DNA of 42,723 bases from Paracoccaceae bacterium. Lineage in GTDB: Bacteria; Pseudomonadota; Alphaproteobacteria; Rhodobacterales; Rhodobacteraceae. Below the pieces are notes generated by a model, which made no database searches, was not told where the DNA came from, and was given only the letters and a program-made list of their open reading frames with translations. Positions within the stretch are counted from its first letter, which is position 1, and every line of letters starts with the position of its first letter. Made by a program: the position numbers and the translations under genes. Below, piece by piece: positions 41,513 to 42,723 of this stretch. The stretch spans positions 1 through 42,723 of the forward strand of contig JAAELR010000170.1 in NCBI GenBank assembly GCA_024226455.1, read 5' to 3'.

Positions 41513-42237
41513 CCCATCCTCTCGCGCATTTCCAGCGCATGCAGCCGGCGGCGGCGGATCTCGGTCTTGGTCCTGACCAACACCAGCACGATGAAGAGCA
41601 GCACGAAGCCCACGATGCAGACCAGTGCCGGGTACCAGTAGACATCGGCCACGTTCTCTTGCTTGTCGAGGCTGAGCGAGGCGCCCTGATGCAGGCCCTG
41701 GTTCCAGAAATTGACCGCATAGCGGCTGAGGATGGCAAACACCGAGCCCACCAGGCAGAGAATCGCGGTCAGGTCGGCGGCGGTGTCGGGGTTTTCGATG
41801 GCCTCCCAAAGGGCCATGTAACCGAGATAGAACAGAAACAGGATCAGGAAGCTGGTCAGCCGCGGATCCCATTCCCACCATGTGCCCCACATCGGTTGGC
41901 CCCAGATTGCGCCGGTCACCAGCGCGATCAGGGTGAAAGTCAGGCCGATCGGGGCCGCCGCCTTGGCCGCCAGCGCGCTGACATGGTGGCGCCGGATCAG
42001 CCAGACCAGCGAGGTTACCAGCATCATCGCCCAGGCATTGATCGCCATCATCGCGGCGGGCACATGCAGGTAGAAGATCTTGACCGTCGCACCCTGCCGG
42101 TAATCCTCTGGTGTGAAGAAGAAGCCCCAGACCAGCCCGCCCACAAGGCAGATCACGGCGAGGCCGGAAAACCACGGCAGCACCGCATCCGCGGTGGCGA
42201 TGAACTTTTTAGGGTTGGCGTATTCCCATATCGACAT
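41509..42237 (-). CDS. ccmC: heme exporter permease CcmC
   Basis: CcmC passes heme to the chaperone CcmE during cytochrome c maturation. The 242-aa protein has six membrane helices, the Trp-rich heme-handling motif WGTWWEWDPRLTS, and the two flanking histidines in FYLHVPAA and NQGLHQGAS. I placed the start at the ATG at 42235-42237 (MSIWEYANPKKF), which gives the usual family length. A frame open to 42420 runs into the neighbouring gene. ccmD and ccmG follow with overlaps. The genes ccmA, ccmB and ccmE are not in this window. Confidence 0.96.
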   Translation of the reverse strand: MSIWEYANPKKFIATADAVLPWFSGLAVICLVGGLVWGFFFTPEDYRQGATVKIFYLHVPAAMMAINAWAMMLVTSLVWLIRRHHVSALAAKAAAPIGLTFTLIALVTGAIWGQPMWGTWWEWDPRLTSFLILFLFYLGYMALWEAIENPDTAADLTAILCLVGSVFAILSRYAVNFWNQGLHQGASLSLDKQENVADVYWYPALVCIVGFVLLFIVLVLVRTKTEIRRRRLHALEMRERMG

Positions 42238-42273
42238 GAGCGTCGACTTACGCCAGCCCGTGCCCGGCAACAA

Positions 42274-42295
42274 GTGGCACTGTGCCACATATGTG
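42274..42295. promoter_or_regulatory. overlapping palindromes upstream of ccmC
   Basis: GTGGCAC-t-GTGCCAC (42274-42288) overlaps the perfect 10-bp palindrome CACATATGTG (42286-42295). They lie 37-58 bp before the ccmC start and just after the stop of the preceding gene. An operator for ccm genes or a hairpin ending the upstream transcript are both possible. Confidence 0.4.
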
Positions 42296-42307
42296 CGAGC
42301 GAGTGTG

Positions 42308-42723
42308 TCAGTCGGCGGGACGTAGGAATACCAGCGTTTCCTCGCGGGATCCCCTGGGGCAATAGGTGAAACCGGCGTCAAAGAATCCGGTGAAGATACC
42401 GCGCAGTGTGTCGGCGTCATAGCCGCCCGTATGCACCTCGAGGATGACCATGCGCACGTGGTCGGGCCAGCCGTAGCCGGCCAGGTCGGCCTCGCCCCCC
42501 TCGATATCCATCATCACCAGGGTGGGGTGGTGATCCGCCATGATGTCGCTGACCCGGATCACGGGCACGGTCACGTGGCGCGGGTGGGCCGTCGCTGGGG
42601 CGGCGTCGACACGCCCTGCCCAAAAGGCTTGGCGCGCCAGAAAGGTGACGCTGTCGCCCTTGAAGTCGTCTGCCACGACCGCGCCATGCAGAACCCGTCC
42701 CGCGGTGCCGCCGTTGCGGCGCA
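42308..42723 (-). CDS. FkbM family methyltransferase, 3' part only
   Basis: The frame is open to the right edge of the window, so the N-terminal part, including the SAM-binding start, lies outside. The visible 137 or so residues match the C-terminal half of FkbM-type methyltransferases: VPVIRVSDIMADHHPTLVMM leading into DIEGGEADLAGYG, then MVILEVHTGGYD. The DIEGGE segment is the conserved acidic motif of the family. The methyl acceptor (often a sugar or lipid hydroxyl) is unknown. It lies 70 bp upstream of ccmC. Confidence 0.75.
   Translation of the reverse strand, partial: RRNGGTAGRVLHGAVVADDFKGDSVTFLARQAFWAGRVDAAPATAHPRHVTVPVIRVSDIMADHHPTLVMMDIEGGEADLAGYGWPDHVRMVILEVHTGGYDADTLRGIFTGFFDAGFTYCPRGSREETLVFLRPAD

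Noticed and set aside
1-42723. Prophage, integron, transposon or defence-island genes
   Set aside because: No integrase, transposase, capsid, terminase, restriction-modification, toxin-antitoxin or cas-like protein is recognisable in any frame.

Overview
The window reads as a chromosomal segment of a GC-rich alphaproteobacterium of the Rhodobacterales (Roseobacter/Rhodobacter group). This rests on gene content and order (radA-cvpA-purF, alr-mlaE-mlaF, a bactofilin with an overlapping M23 peptidase, a yfgM-bamB-der block, ccmC-ccmD-ccmG), on protein sequence character, and on a GTTC-N7-GTTC LexA box upstream of uvrA. I see no rRNA, tRNA, CRISPR array, integrase, transposase or phage genes.

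Layout. Positions 1-313 hold an AT-richer edge and a truncated dimethylargininase-like remnant. A minus-strand block follows: a secreted protein of unknown function, purF, cvpA and radA (379-4815). A second minus-strand block runs from alr through mlaE and mlaF, a small membrane protein and a PqiA-like protein to a DUF302 protein (9100 down to 5201). Upstream of it lie a Tat-exported agmatine-deiminase-family protein and an internally deleted 2-oxoglutarate-oxygenase pseudogene. Positions 11392-13627 carry a tightly coupled plus-strand operon of acyl carrier protein, NodE/FabF-like ketosynthase and MaoC-like dehydratase. Next come a DUF2189 membrane protein, a convergent terminator, bactofilin and the M23 peptidase, and a heavily decayed peroxiredoxin (bcp) pseudogene. 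A plus-strand run follows: an AsmA/YhdP-like giant, queA, an MFS transporter, a DUF924 protein and lpdA. A rhodanese (minus) and uvrA (plus) share a divergent control region with recognisable operators. A large RND efflux pair occupies 29364-35530. It diverges from yfgM-bamB-der, which is followed by a fatty-acid desaturase, a tiny membrane ORF, the ccmG-ccmD-ccmC cytochrome c maturation genes and a partial FkbM methyltransferase at the right edge.

Main points of interest. (1) A 65-bp element lies in frame inside uvrA. It can fold with every stem base paired into a four-way, cloverleaf-like structure. A degenerate relative lies between mlaE and mlaF, where it is read as part of a 41-codon ORF coupled to both neighbours. 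Together they look like a protein-tolerated palindromic repeat family comparable in concept to Rickettsia palindromic elements. (2) The RND adaptor has a helical hairpin built from exactly 14 + 14 repeats of 14 residues, with proline in nearly every repeat of one arm only. (3) A 76-bp dispersed intergenic repeat occurs twice, each time just downstream of a minus-strand stop codon. (4) Four GTCGGAC units with exact 11-bp phasing lie upstream of radA. (5) An ATTC-N8-GAAT operator sits inside the rhodanese promoter. (6) The NodFE-like mini fatty-acid-synthase operon has an ACP with an altered phosphopantetheine motif. Similarity statements come from recognition of the translated sequence; no database search was run.
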